This document shows, piece after piece, positions 8,439-17,570 of a stretch of DNA of 39,683 bases. The notes beneath the pieces are model-generated. The model ran no database searches. It saw nothing but the letters and a program-made list of their open reading frames with translations, and was not told where the DNA came from. This DNA comes from Prevotella sp. UBA746. GTDB lineage: Bacteria; Bacteroidota; Bacteroidia; Bacteroidales; Bacteroidaceae. The DNA is taken from assembly GCA_002298545.1 (NCBI GenBank), contig DBKQ01000009.1:12884-52566 (forward strand). The letters are read 5' to 3'. How positions within the stretch are numbered: position 1 is the stretch's first letter; each line of letters opens with the position of its first letter. The position numbers and the translations under genes were made by a program.

Positions 8439-10496
8439 ATGAATAAGTTCAGCTTGTCAGAAAACCATCATTGGCGGAAAATATGCAGCAGAATTGCCCT
8501 TGTCGTCATTTCTGTAACGATTATAGTATGCTTCATTCCGCGCAACAGCGGACCGCAATTCCGCTATGATGTAGGAAAGCCATGGATGTACGGGTCGTTG
8601 ATAGCCAAGTTCGACTTTCCTATCTATAAGACCGACGAGGCTATCAAGGAAGAGCGCGACAGTCTGCTGCGCAGTTTTGAACCTTATTATAATTTCAGTT
8701 CCGATACGGAAAGTCGAATGATGACAAAGTTCTTCGAGGATTTCAAGAATGGCATTCCGGGGATGCCGAAGACTTTCACTTCGGTTGTAGCCGACAAGCT
8801 TCATAAGCTGTATCAGACGGGAATAATGGGCACTCCGGAATATTCTGCCATGGCAAAGGACACTTCGGCAGTGGTAAGGGTTGTCGACGGCAAACTCGCC
8901 ACAAGTGTGAAGGTGTCGAGTCTGCTCTCTACGATGGGAGCTTACGAACAGCTCTTCCACGACGAGACCCTCGCTCCCCACAGGGCTCTGCTGCAGCGCT
9001 GCAACCTGAACGAGTATATCGAACCTAATGTGGTATACGACAGGGAGAGGAGCGAAACGGAGCGCAATGATTTGCTGGGGCAGATACCTTTGGCAAGCGG
9101 TATGGTACTTTCCGGACAGAAGATTGTAGACCGTGGCGAGATTGTCGACGACTATACTTTCCGCGTGCTCAGCTCGTTCGAGAAGGAGACGCAGCGGCGC
9201 AGTGCATCGACGAGGGCTATTCCTTCTACCATAGCCGGACAGGTGATTTTCGTGTCGCTTTTCATCGTGCTCTTCACCATGTATCTCGGACTCTTCCGCA
9301 AGGATTATTTCAGCAAACCGCGTAGTATCGCCATGCTCTATACCATGATAACGATATTCCCGATACTCGTGTCGCTGATGATAGAACATAATATCTTCAG
9401 CGTCTACGTATTGCCGTTTGCGATAGCCCCGATATTCATACGTGTCTTTATGGATTCCCGTACGGCATTCCTCGCCCATGTAGTGATGGTGATGCTGTGT
9501 GCGGCGGCAGTGAAATATCAGTATGAGTTCATCATCGTGCAGCTCGTTGCCGGTCTGGTAGCCATATATTCATTGCGCGAACTGTCGCAGCGCGCGCAGC
9601 TGTTCCGCACGGCAGTCTTTGTCACCCTTGCATGCTGCGTGGTGTATTTCGCCATGCAGCTGATGACCGACAACACCTTTTCTACCGTAGACAACAGCAT
9701 GTACAAGTATTTTGTCATCAACGGCATCCTGCTCCTCTTTGCCTATCCGCTGATGCTGATAATAGAGAAGACCTTTGGCTTTATCTCGAACGTAACGCTT
9801 ATCGAACTCTCGAATACGAGCAAGGATTTGCTCCGCCGCCTCAGTGAGGTAGCGCCCGGAACGTTCCAACATTCTATTATGGTGAGCAATCTTGCTTCGG
9901 CCATTGCCGAGAAAATCGGGGCTAAGGCGCAGCTCGTCAGAACGGGAGCCCTTTATCATGACATCGGCAAGATGCAGGATCCGGCGTTCTTCACCGAAAA
10001 CCAGAACGGCAATAACCCTCTCGAGAAGATGAACCGTGTAGATGCTGCACGCATCGTTATCAGTCATGTGCCCGAGGGCTTGAAACTGGCTGAGAAGTAT
10101 AATCTGCCGAGTGTGATAAAAGATTTTATCAGTACTCATCACGGAACGGGCCTTGCCAAATACTTCTATATATCATATAAGAACGAGCATCCCGACGAAC
10201 CTGTCGACGAGTCGTTGTTCCGCTATCCGGGACAGAATCCCTTTACCCGCGAACAGGCAATCTTGATGATGGCAGATTCTGTTGAGGCTGCGGCACGCTC
10301 ACTGCCGGAGTATACGGAGACGAGCATAAGTAATTTGGTTGACAAGATTATCAACGGACAGATGGCCGACGGTTTTTATGAGTATTGTCCTATCACCTTC
10401 CGTGATGTGGCTGTTGCCAAGCAGGTACTGATTGACAGGCTGAAGTCGATTTACCATACGAGGGTTAGTTATCCCGAACTGAAACCACAGGCTTAA
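8439..10496 (+). CDS. Membrane HD-domain phosphohydrolase, PgpH/7TM-HDED type
   Basis: A 685-residue membrane protein in the family of PgpH, a phosphodiesterase that hydrolyses cyclic di-AMP in other bacteria. One N-terminal helix (about residues 15-33) leads into an extracytoplasmic 7TMR-HDED-like domain (about 40-260). Seven hydrophobic helices follow (about 268-455), then a cytoplasmic HD domain with His478 in FQHSIMVS and the metal-binding HD pair His507-Asp508 in LYHDIGK, continuing with THHGT. The ATG at 8439 is chosen because an upstream in-frame TTG at 8385 would add 18 residues unlike the family. Cyclic di-AMP as substrate is inferred from the family. Confidence 0.88.
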   Translation: MNKFSLSENHHWRKICSRIALVVISVTIIVCFIPRNSGPQFRYDVGKPWMYGSLIAKFDFPIYKTDEAIKEERDSLLRSFEPYYNFSSDTESRMMTKFFEDFKNGIPGMPKTFTSVVADKLHKLYQTGIMGTPEYSAMAKDTSAVVRVVDGKLATSVKVSSLLSTMGAYEQLFHDETLAPHRALLQRCNLNEYIEPNVVYDRERSETERNDLLGQIPLASGMVLSGQKIVDRGEIVDDYTFRVLSSFEKETQRRSASTRAIPSTIAGQVIFVSLFIVLFTMYLGLFRKDYFSKPRSIAMLYTMITIFPILVSLMIEHNIFSVYVLPFAIAPIFIRVFMDSRTAFLAHVVMVMLCAAAVKYQYEFIIVQLVAGLVAIYSLRELSQRAQLFRTAVFVTLACCVVYFAMQLMTDNTFSTVDNSMYKYFVINGILLLFAYPLMLIIEKTFGFISNVTLIELSNTSKDLLRRLSEVAPGTFQHSIMVSNLASAIAEKIGAKAQLVRTGALYHDIGKMQDPAFFTENQNGNNPLEKMNRVDAARIVISHVPEGLKLAEKYNLPSVIKDFISTHHGTGLAKYFYISYKNEHPDEPVDESLFRYPGQNPFTREQAILMMADSVEAAARSLPEYTETSISNLVDKIINGQMADGFYEYCPITFRDVAVAKQVLIDRLKSIYHTRVSYPELKPQA

Positions 10497-10543
10497 TCCC
10501 TCTCATCCCTCTCAGCTCTCTCAGTCCTCCCATCAAAAAAACA

Positions 10544-10577
10544 AAAAGGTTTGTGCTTTTTATTGCACAAACCTTTT
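10544..10577 (+). terminator. Rho-independent terminator after the HD phosphohydrolase
   Basis: AAAAGGTTTGTGC (10544-10556) pairs perfectly with 10565-10577 around an eight-base T-rich loop. A GTTTTG stretch follows. The stem also carries A/T ends, so it can work in both directions. Confidence 0.8.
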
Positions 10578-10659
10578 GTTTTGCGCAATAATACCATGTT
10601 TTGTGGTTAAGCAATGTTAAACAATATGTATATTTATCGGAAATACAGAACAAATAAGA

Positions 10660-10667
10660 TACCTTTG
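10660..10667 (+). promoter_or_regulatory. -7 element TACCTTTG of the OmpP1/FadL gene
   Basis: An exact TAnnTTTG match followed by CAG, 35 bases before the start codon. The -33 element is not clear. Confidence 0.65.
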
Positions 10668-10701
10668 CAGCCAATTTGTATTAAAAAGTATTTTGGATAA
10701 G

Positions 10702-12300
10702 ATGATTAAATTAAAAAATGTTTGCTTGTCGGCTGCGCTGGCAACAACAGTTCTGACCGCAAATGCAGGCGGTCTGCTCACTAACACCAACCAGAACATC
10801 GCTTTCAACCGAATGATGAGCCGTGAGGCTTCTATCGGCATCGACGGTGTTTACTACAATCCTGCCGGAGTGGCTTTCATGAAAGACGGTCATCATTTGA
10901 GCATCAACTTTCAGTCGGCATGGCAGACTCGTACGATAGAGAATTCATACCCGCTTTTTGCTTATAATGCGAATAACCCATCAGCTAACAGAAAATTCAA
11001 GGGAGAGGCATTCGCCCCGGTAATCCCTTCGTTTCAGTATGCCTACAATAAAAACCGCTGGTCGTTCCAGGGTAACTTTGCTCTTGCCGGCGGAGGCGGA
11101 AAGTGTAAGTTCGACGACGGACTCGGCTCGTTTGAGGAGGTAGTGGCAAACATCGGACTGCTGGGCAATACGCTTGCTCCGTATCTCCAGAGACTGCTCC
11201 CTACGAATCCGGATATCGTAAACCCTAATGCTGCTGCCAATCCATTGTATCAGCAGATAGGCGGATACGGATACACCTTCGACAGCTATATGCGCGGTCG
11301 CCAGTATTACTATGGCTTGTCTCTCGGTGCTGCATACCGCATCAACGACAACCTTTCGGTATACGCCGGAGTGCGCGGCATCTACGCTACTTGCAACTAT
11401 TACGGATACGTTAAGAATATCTCGTTCGTAGGCAAAGGCGGAGCCAAACTTCCACTCTCGTCAATCGTAGACCCTAACGACCCGCAGAGTTCCGATATCG
11501 AGCTGAATACCGACCAGACAGGCTACGGCTTTACCCCGATACTCAGCGTCGACTACAAGACCGGTCGCTGGAACTTCTCTGCAAAGTATGAGTTCAAGAC
11601 CCACATGTGTTTGAAGAACCAGGGCACGGTAATCACTCCCGTCAGCAAGTTGAACAATATCGGTGCAAACCTCATGGCATACGGCGTTCCGGCACAAGTG
11701 TTGCAGCAGGTTGCCCCGGCTATCAATGCTGCCAAGGAGAACATCAACGAACTTATCGCCGAGTATGACCAGGATCAGAACGGCAAGGACCCGGGCGATA
11801 TCCCGGCTCTCTTGACTCTCGGCGTGGGCTACAGTCCTATCGATGCTCTCCGCATCAACGTAGGTTTCCACTGGTTCGACGACAAGGAGGCAACCTCGGG
11901 CTATCGCTACGACACAAATGAGAAAGACGAGAACGGAAAGACTGTTCAGAAGCGTGTTGACCGCCACAAGAAGCTAAAGCGCGGAACGCTTGAATACAAT
12001 GCCGGTATCGAGGGCGACGTGAATGAGGTGCTTACCTTGAGTGCCGGATGGCAGAGCACTAACTATGGTCTCTCTGATGCGTCGATGGACGACAAGTCGT
12101 TTGTCGTTAGCTCCAACTCAGTAGGTTGCGGTGCCAAGGTCAATATCTCAAAGAAGATTGCTCTCAATGTGGCATACTTCCATACCTTCTACAAGCATAA
12201 GAAGACTTCTGGAGCTAATGCCACAACTGGTCTTACATATACTGCCGACTACACTCGTAACAATGATGTCGTTGGTGTAGGACTTGACATCGACTTCTAA
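10702..12300 (+). CDS. OmpP1/FadL-family outer-membrane transporter
   Basis: A 532-residue outer-membrane beta-barrel of the OmpP1/FadL/TodX family, whose members carry hydrophobic compounds such as long-chain fatty acids across the outer membrane. A signal peptide (residues 1 to about 23, ending in ANA-G) precedes the family signature NQNIAFNRMMSREASIGIDGVYYNPAG, where the NPAG turn is the hallmark of the N-terminal hatch. Many alternating strands follow, and the protein ends in an aromatic residue (DIDF), as barrels do. The ATG at 10702 gives the proper signal peptide; the TTG three codons earlier is not needed. It is larger than PorV, the FadL-like T9SS protein, and lacks its N-terminal signature, so I do not call it porV. 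The substrate is unknown. Confidence 0.88.
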   Translation: MIKLKNVCLSAALATTVLTANAGGLLTNTNQNIAFNRMMSREASIGIDGVYYNPAGVAFMKDGHHLSINFQSAWQTRTIENSYPLFAYNANNPSANRKFKGEAFAPVIPSFQYAYNKNRWSFQGNFALAGGGGKCKFDDGLGSFEEVVANIGLLGNTLAPYLQRLLPTNPDIVNPNAAANPLYQQIGGYGYTFDSYMRGRQYYYGLSLGAAYRINDNLSVYAGVRGIYATCNYYGYVKNISFVGKGGAKLPLSSIVDPNDPQSSDIELNTDQTGYGFTPILSVDYKTGRWNFSAKYEFKTHMCLKNQGTVITPVSKLNNIGANLMAYGVPAQVLQQVAPAINAAKENINELIAEYDQDQNGKDPGDIPALLTLGVGYSPIDALRINVGFHWFDDKEATSGYRYDTNEKDENGKTVQKRVDRHKKLKRGTLEYNAGIEGDVNEVLTLSAGWQSTNYGLSDASMDDKSFVVSSNSVGCGAKVNISKKIALNVAYFHTFYKHKKTSGANATTGLTYTADYTRNNDVVGVGLDIDF

Positions 12301-12347
12301 GTATATCCTGACTACTCTTAAAAAACACACATATTTGAATTATCGTT

Positions 12348-12388
12348 CCCCGGCTTTCTCGCGACGAGAAGGTCGGGGATTTATCTTT
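12348..12388 (+). terminator. Strong terminator after the OmpP1/FadL gene
   Basis: A 14-base stem with two G-U pairs (12348-12361 with 12365-12378), a three-base loop and a following ATTTATCTTTT. Confidence 0.85.
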
Positions 12389-12441
12389 TAAAATTAAATC
12401 CCTTTGATTATTGTTCCTTATCTTAGGTCCTTCCGTAATTC

Positions 12442-12467
12442 TAAGTGATAGTATATATTATCACTTA
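12442..12467. promoter_or_regulatory. Palindrome TAAGTGATA-N8-TATCACTTA
   Basis: A nine-base perfect inverted repeat (12442-12450 and 12459-12467) with an A/T-only loop after its first G, 54 bases after the terminator. It has the shape of a dimeric repressor site, but no gene starts nearby, so it may be a relic. Confidence 0.4.
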
Positions 12468-12675
12468 ATATTCAGGAAGAATCTTATCCTATACCATTCG
12501 GTGAATAATAAATTTTTTGGTTTTTCTCAAATTTTAGTGCAAGGTCTTTCTTTATTAAAGAGAAACGCCATCAGACAAACTCCAGAATTCCATTTTACGT
12601 ATGGTAATATATGTCTAAATAGACTTATATACATAAATGTACTAAAATATGAGAAGAACCAAATTTTTTTGTTGA

Positions 12676-12766
12676 TTTTACCCTCACACCCTCACACATG
12701 ACCCTCAATGCCCCTGCTTATCGAGGTTTTGAGGGTGAGGGTAAGTGTGAGGGATGGTGAGGGTAG
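12676..12766 (+). repeat. Dispersed ACCCTCACACCCTCACAC repeat, copy 1 (plus orientation)
   Basis: The element starts TTTTACCCTCACACCCTC, passes through a less conserved middle with the core ATCG-GGTTT, and ends GTGAGGGTAAGTGTGAGGG. The ends are inverted repeats of each other (TTACCCTCAC and GTGAGGGTAA). The other copies are at 15488-15532 (partial), 17571-17651 and 39607-39683. Confidence 0.8.
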
Positions 12767-13040
12767 TAGAATTATGAATTATTATCCCCAGTAGCATTGC
12801 TTTGAAATAGCGAGAGTACATGATGCTTGCACCAAAGATGTCACAATGAAATCTTTTTCTGATTGGACATTAGCGAATTACGTATTGTAAAGAATGTGAC
12901 TGCTAATGATTTAAGGAATCGTTCATTTTATGAGCTGTTGAATGACACCCTATAGTCAGCCTGGTTGGTTTATATGCTCTAAGAATTGACGTATACTTCA
13001 TTTATCGAATGCAAATATCACTATCTAACATAATAATTCC

Positions 13041-13952
13041 ATGTCTTTATTCGTTATTCTAACAGAAAATCACTACTTTTGTACATTACAAATAATTAAT
13101 GGAGAGACTCCTGCAACTGCAAAGGCTCAATCTCAGAAATTAAGTCGTCAGCAAACTGTTGATGAATTCCAAAATGTCGAAGGCTTCAATATTATTATTA
13201 TGTCTCCTTTGGCTGCAGGCATGGGGCTAAATATAACAGGTGCTAATAACGTAATACATTATAGTCGCTTTTGGAATCCAGCAAAAGAGCAACAAGCAAC
13301 AGATAGGGCATATCGAATCGGTCAGAAGAAAAACGTAAATGTATATTATCCTATGTCAGTTTCGAAAGATTTTAGGACATTTGATGTTATCATAGATGCC
13401 TTATTGGCAAAGAAAACTGAACTTGCCGATGCCACACTCTTTCCGATAGTGAGAACAGAGATAAAACAACAAGAACTCTATGAAAGTTTGGTTGGAGAAT
13501 CTGCAGAAAAGTCTCAAGACAGCTATTTGGAAGCAGAAAATTTGGATATAATGAACGACTATGGGTTCGAGGCTTTTATTGCTGCCTTATACAAAAAAAT
13601 GGGCTATAAGACCATATTGACATCGGCATATGGCGATAAAGGTATTGATGTGTTAGCATTAAATGGAGACACAAATTATGCGATTCAAGTAAAACATTCA
13701 AAGAATCCTATTGGCATTCAAGGTGTTCAAGAGGCAAAAAGTGGATGTGAATACTATTCAAACAAATATGGTTTTCAATTCATTCCAATGTTGCTGTCCA
13801 ACTCTTCTTTCACCATCAGTGCCATAGATTTAGCAGATGGGACAGGAGTAAAACTTGTTGGACGAGATGTTCTACTTGACATGTTGTTAAGTAACAAAGT
13901 TACGAATGAAGATGTCGTAACATGTGAATTACATCGATTAGATAGAGCATAG
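13041..13952 (+). pseudogene. 5'-truncated SNF2 helicase fused to an Mrr-like nuclease domain
   Basis: A 303-residue frame whose N-terminal third is only the end of a SNF2-type helicase: the homology starts abruptly near residue 20 (INGETPA) and includes motif V (SPLAAGMGLN, 55-64) and motif VI (QATDRAYRIGQ, 85-95). The ATPase half with Walker A and B is absent and is not found upstream. The C-terminal part (about 174-300) is an Mrr-type PD-(D/E)XK restriction domain with Asp203 and Gln216-Val-Lys218. Such helicase-nuclease proteins normally have several hundred more residues. A TACTTTTG -7-like element lies at 13074-13081, inside the frame, so the nominal start may not be used. The nuclease domain looks intact and could be made alone, but a relic is more likely. 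Composition is A/T-richer than flanking core genes. Confidence 0.75.
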
Positions 13953-13994
13953 TGCTTTGGAAATTATAATAAGCTTTGAATAAAATAAAGGACA

Positions 13995-15473
13995 ATGGAT
14001 ATAAAACACATTCTTTTGGACGGTGAGCGTGTAACGCTCGAATGCAAGAAAGCAACCAAGGGCGTACCAGGTTCACTTTGGGAAACCTATTCTGCTTTTG
14101 CCAATACATACGGTGGTACCATTCTCTTGGGTGTTGTAGAGCATATGGACGAACAAGACAATGCCAAGCGGTTTGAAATCGTTGGCGTTGAGGATGCCGA
14201 CAAAATCCGCAAGGACTTGTGGAATACAGTCAATAGTCGTGAAAAGGTGAATATCAATCTTCTCCATGATGATGATATTCAGACGATAGATATTGATGGC
14301 AAGAAGGTTATTGCCATCAACGTTCCTCGTGCCGATTATACAGTCCGTCCAGTATACATCAACAACAATCTGTCAAGAGGAACTTTCAAACGCAACCATG
14401 AAGGCGACTATCATTGTACGGAGCAAGAACTGAAGATGATGCTACGTGATGCCAATGAAGCCGGTAATGATGGATTGTTGTTGGAATACTACACCATGGA
14501 CGACGTTGACATACCAACTTTGGAACGTTTCCGTCAGATGTTTCAGAACTTGCATCCAGAGCATCAATGGAACTCGGCAGAACATAAGGAGTTTCTAACG
14601 AACTTTGGCGGTTATACTAAAGACCGAAGGACAGAAAAAGAAGGGTTGACTATGGCTGGATTATTGATGTTTGGCAAGGGACTTCCCGTTCGTGAGCGTT
14701 TCGACAATCTACGTATGGACTACATTGACAAGTCAAACTTGATTGGAGACCAACGCTATAGCGACCGACTGACATACGATGGTACTTGGGAAAACAATCT
14801 GTTCAACTTTATTCGCATGGTCATTCCGAAACTGACACGTGATTTGCCTCACCCTTTCAGTATGGACGGCGTAGTGCGCAAAGACGATACGCTTCAAGCC
14901 AAGGCTGTGCGTGAAGCCGTTACAAATATGGTTATTCATTCCGATTTTATGGTGAATGGAGTGCTGAAAGTTGAGAAGTATGACGATTGTTTTGTTCTGA
15001 CCAATCCTGGACTTCTGAAACTGCCTATTGAGCAGATTTACAAAGGTGGTGAGTCAAAAGCTCGTAATCAGCGTATGCAGAATATGTTCCGTATGATAGG
15101 TTATGGCGAGAACCTGGGGTCTGGCTTCCCTCTCATTTTAAATGCTTGGAATGAAAAGCACTGGCTCAAGCCGGAATTATTGGAGCAACCAGAATTATTG
15201 CAAGTAAAACTGACTTTGCATATTCAGAATGAGCCGATAAATGAGCCGATAAATGAGCCGATAAATGATTCTCTTTCCAATCGGCAAATTGCCATAATTA
15301 AGGCTATTAAGGAGCAACCTTCCCTTACAAGGGATGAATTGGCTAAAAAGGTAGGGGTGTCACTTGCAACTTTAAAAAGGGAAATAACAATTTTGCGAAA
15401 GGGATGCTATATCGGTCGTGATGGTAGCAATAAAAAAGGTCAGTGGCTACTTTTGAAAGATATTTGTAAATAG
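13995..15473 (+). CDS. AlbA_2-domain ATP-binding DNA-binding regulator
   Basis: A 492-residue protein of the common COG2865-type family. Residues about 10-130 form an AlbA_2 (formerly divergent AAA_4) domain, with VTLECKKATKGVPGSLWETYSAFANTYGGTILLGV. Residues about 300-385 form a GHKL-like ATPase part (REAVTNMVIHSDF, with Glu307 and Asn311, then GGESKARN and GYGENLGSGFPLI). The C-terminus (about 425-480) is a winged helix (LTRDELAKKVGVSLATLKREI). Between the last two lies a NEPI repeat linker. The gene starts 42 bases after the helicase-nuclease remnant and may once have been cotranscribed with it. Family members are presumed DNA-binding regulators and often occur in defence or mobile islands; the precise role is unknown. 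Confidence 0.85.
   Translation: MDIKHILLDGERVTLECKKATKGVPGSLWETYSAFANTYGGTILLGVVEHMDEQDNAKRFEIVGVEDADKIRKDLWNTVNSREKVNINLLHDDDIQTIDIDGKKVIAINVPRADYTVRPVYINNNLSRGTFKRNHEGDYHCTEQELKMMLRDANEAGNDGLLLEYYTMDDVDIPTLERFRQMFQNLHPEHQWNSAEHKEFLTNFGGYTKDRRTEKEGLTMAGLLMFGKGLPVRERFDNLRMDYIDKSNLIGDQRYSDRLTYDGTWENNLFNFIRMVIPKLTRDLPHPFSMDGVVRKDDTLQAKAVREAVTNMVIHSDFMVNGVLKVEKYDDCFVLTNPGLLKLPIEQIYKGGESKARNQRMQNMFRMIGYGENLGSGFPLILNAWNEKHWLKPELLEQPELLQVKLTLHIQNEPINEPINEPINDSLSNRQIAIIKAIKEQPSLTRDELAKKVGVSLATLKREITILRKGCYIGRDGSNKKGQWLLLKDICK
15228..15266 (+). repeat. 12-bp tandem repeat encoding NEPI-NEPI-NEPI
   Basis: Three exact copies of the 12-mer AATGAGCCGATA, plus a final AAT, encode residues 412-424 of the AlbA_2 protein, just before its winged helix. 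The unit length is a multiple of three, so slippage would change linker length without breaking the frame. Confidence 0.9.
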
Positions 15474-15487
15474 GGCTGATAAATTCA

Positions 15488-15532
15488 CTTACCCTCACCA
15501 GCAGAAACACCGCGAGGTAAAGGGCGTTTCTT
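15488..15532 (-). repeat. Dispersed ACCCTCAC repeat, partial copy (minus orientation)
   Basis: In reverse complement it reads GAAACGCCCTTTACCTCG and then GGTGTTTC...GGTGAGGGTAAGTG, matching the right two thirds of the copy at 39607-39683. The left ACCCTCACACCCTC end is missing. Confidence 0.65.
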
Positions 15533-15589
15533 ATGAATTATTCATTTTAGGTTGCCATAACTTCTGTATGGGAAATGTTTTTAAAAGTG

Positions 15590-15629
15590 GCACCAAAGGT
15601 GCTTTTATGCTGCACTTTTGGTGCAGCAT
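15590..15629. repeat. Two nested hairpins with alternative pairing
   Basis: GCACCAAAGGTGC (15590-15602) is a small hairpin. ATGCTGCAC (15607-15615) and GTGCAGCAT (15621-15629) form a second, nine-base perfect one. GCACCAAA of the first can also pair with TTTGGTGC of the second, so the two folds exclude each other. The element lies about 140 bases before the AAA-ATPase promoter and about 115 bases after the preceding gene. Confidence 0.5.
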
Positions 15630-15767
15630 AGAAATACCGATAGCAAATGATAGCTTTAGTAGCATAGGTAAGTTGCTTTGTCGGTTCCCGTCAAAAAAAT
15701 ACCACCTAAATTGACGAAGAAGCTTGTTTTTTTGTATATAATTATGCCTTAATAAGAATAAAAGTCG

Positions 15768-15775
15768 TAACTTTG
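15768..15775 (+). promoter_or_regulatory. -7 element TAACTTTG of the AAA-ATPase gene
   Basis: An exact TAnnTTTG match followed by CC, 25 bases before the ATG at 15800. This argues against the TTG at 15773 as a start, since that codon lies inside the promoter element. The rest of the gap 15474-15799 holds the partial dispersed repeat and hairpins described separately. Confidence 0.65.
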
Positions 15776-15799
15776 CCATTATTAGATAAATGTAAAGAT

Positions 15800-17557
15800 A
15801 TGCTGACACGCCGAAATCGCCCTTATCGCAAACGCATCCCATACGGAATGATGAATTTCGAGGATATAGTAAAAGACGACTGCTACTATGTTGACAAGAC
15901 ACCGTTTATAGAAGATGTGGAGACTTCAAACAAGTTCTTCTTCTTCATCCGCCCTCGCCGCTTCGGCAAGAGCCTTACCCTCTCCATGCTCCAAAACTAC
16001 TATGACATCAACAAGAAAGACCGCTTTGAGGAGCTGTTCGGTAAGCTGTATATAGGTAGCCATCCCACACCCGAACGTGGCAGCTATCTCATCCTGCGAC
16101 TTAACTTCTCTGTTGTAGCGGCTGGACTGGACGACTATCAGCGGGGGCTCGACTCTTACTGCGCCATAGAATTTTATGGCTTCTGTACACGCTATAAGAG
16201 ATATCTACTTGACGGAGCCACAGAAAGAGTTATGGCATGTAAGGGCGCTATCGACCAATTGGCAGCAATATGTCGCGAGTGTACCGATGCCGGACAGCAT
16301 GCCTATCTCTTCATCGACGAGTACGACCACTTCACCAACAAAATTCTCGCTGAACCGCAGCACATGCTTACCTATCGCCAGCAGACCCATGGCGAGGGCT
16401 ACCTGCGCCTGTTCTTCGATGCCGTAAAGACTGCCACGGAAACATCCTTGAAGCGTGTCTTCGTGACGGGCGTGAGTCCCGTGACAATGGACGACCTTAC
16501 GAGTGGCTTCAATATTGGTACCAACTACTCATTGGAAACGGAGTTCAACGCAATGATGGGATTCAATGAGGAAGAGGTGCGCGGCATGCTCGCTTATTAT
16601 TCCACGGTGTGTCCGTTCCATCATTCTATCGATGAGCTTATAGAGAGGATGAAACCGTGGTACGACAACTACTGTTTTGCCAAACCAAGGTATGGCAAGG
16701 AGACAATGTACAACTCGGTGATGGTTCTATATTTCATAGACAACTACATCCGCAACGACTGTGAGTTTCCGGAATATATGGTAGAGGACAACGTCCGCGT
16801 GGACTACAACAAGTTGCGCATGCTCATACGCCACGATAAGAACTTCGAGCACGATGCCCGTGTGATACAGCGCCTTGTGACCAACGGGTTTGTTACGGGC
16901 ACACTGAAGAAAGGCTTCCCAGCCGAGAGCATCAACGACCCCGACAATTTCGTGAGCCTGCTGTTCTACTTCGGACTTGTCACCATTGGCGGCACGTATA
17001 TGGGCGAGACAAAGTTTGTTATCCCCAACGAGGTTGTGCGCGACCAAATATACAAATATCTTCTTAGTACATACAGCGAGAACGACCTGTCTGTAGATAA
17101 TTACGAAAAGGGGCAGCTTGAAAGCCGCCTTGCATATCTCGGCGAATACAAGCAATACTTTGCTTATATCGCCGACGCCATAAAACAGTACTCCTCGCAG
17201 CGCGACCGCCAGAAGGGCGAGGCCTACGTGCACGGCTTCACGCTGGCTATGACATGCCAGTGTCGCTTCTACCGTCCCATCTCTGAGCTCGACAACCAGG
17301 GCGGTTATGCCGACATCTTCCTGCGCCCGCTCATCGAGAACTATCCCGATATGGAGCACAGCTACATCATCGAACTGAAATACTGCAAAGCAAATACCAC
17401 CGACGAGCAAGTGAAAAAACTCTTCGAGGATGCCAAGGCGCAGATTGCGCGCTATGCAGAGAGCGGCGTGGTGGAGGACGTGGCGCACAAGACCCACATC
17501 CACAAACTCGTGGTGATATTCCGCAGCGTGGATATGGTGGCGTGCGAGGAAGTGTGA
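15800..17557 (+). CDS. AAA-ATPase with C-terminal PD-(D/E)XK nuclease domain
   Basis: A 585-residue member of the large AAA-ATPase_like (PF09820) plus PDDEXK_9 (PF08011) family that is greatly expanded in Bacteroidales. The Walker A region is the family's variant RPRRFGKS (51-58) and Walker B is YLFIDEYD (Asp173, Glu174). The C-terminal nuclease-like fold has Asp505 (GGYADIFL) and Glu525-Leu-Lys527 (IIELKY). The N-terminal IPYGMMNFEDIV...YYVDKT is diagnostic. The stop codon falls in a GTGTGAGGG, close to the dispersed repeat that begins 13 bases later. It is more G/C-rich than the other two island genes, so it may have arrived separately. No cellular role is established for the family; mobile-element or defence functions have been suggested from its distribution. 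Confidence 0.9.
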   Translation: MLTRRNRPYRKRIPYGMMNFEDIVKDDCYYVDKTPFIEDVETSNKFFFFIRPRRFGKSLTLSMLQNYYDINKKDRFEELFGKLYIGSHPTPERGSYLILRLNFSVVAAGLDDYQRGLDSYCAIEFYGFCTRYKRYLLDGATERVMACKGAIDQLAAICRECTDAGQHAYLFIDEYDHFTNKILAEPQHMLTYRQQTHGEGYLRLFFDAVKTATETSLKRVFVTGVSPVTMDDLTSGFNIGTNYSLETEFNAMMGFNEEEVRGMLAYYSTVCPFHHSIDELIERMKPWYDNYCFAKPRYGKETMYNSVMVLYFIDNYIRNDCEFPEYMVEDNVRVDYNKLRMLIRHDKNFEHDARVIQRLVTNGFVTGTLKKGFPAESINDPDNFVSLLFYFGLVTIGGTYMGETKFVIPNEVVRDQIYKYLLSTYSENDLSVDNYEKGQLESRLAYLGEYKQYFAYIADAIKQYSSQRDRQKGEAYVHGFTLAMTCQCRFYRPISELDNQGGYADIFLRPLIENYPDMEHSYIIELKYCKANTTDEQVKKLFEDAKAQIARYAESGVVEDVAHKTHIHKLVVIFRSVDMVACEEV

Positions 17558-17570
17558 GGGATAAGCGTCG

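Larger units (their letters stand above)
12389..13040. other. A/T-rich gene-free stretch at the island's left end
   Basis: No convincing gene is visible. It contains a palindrome (12442-12467) and a dispersed repeat (12676-12766), described separately. Reading frames in 12847-12952 give two short gene-like pieces separated by a stop (MKSFSDWTLANYVL and NVTANDLRNRSFYELLND), which could be decayed coding sequence. I cannot name a family for them. A 96-codon frame at 12411-12701 starts without a normal codon and resembles nothing. Confidence 0.5.

Noticed and set aside
10702..12300. PorV of the T9SS
   Set aside because: It is a FadL-family barrel like PorV, but is longer and has the general OmpP1/FadL N-terminus, not that of PorV.
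12411..12701. 96-codon frame in the island's left flank
   Set aside because: It lacks a normal start codon, has A/T-driven composition and runs into the dispersed repeat.
12676..12766. CRISPR-like repeats
   Set aside because: Copies are far apart, in both orientations and palindromic, without regular spacers or cas genes.
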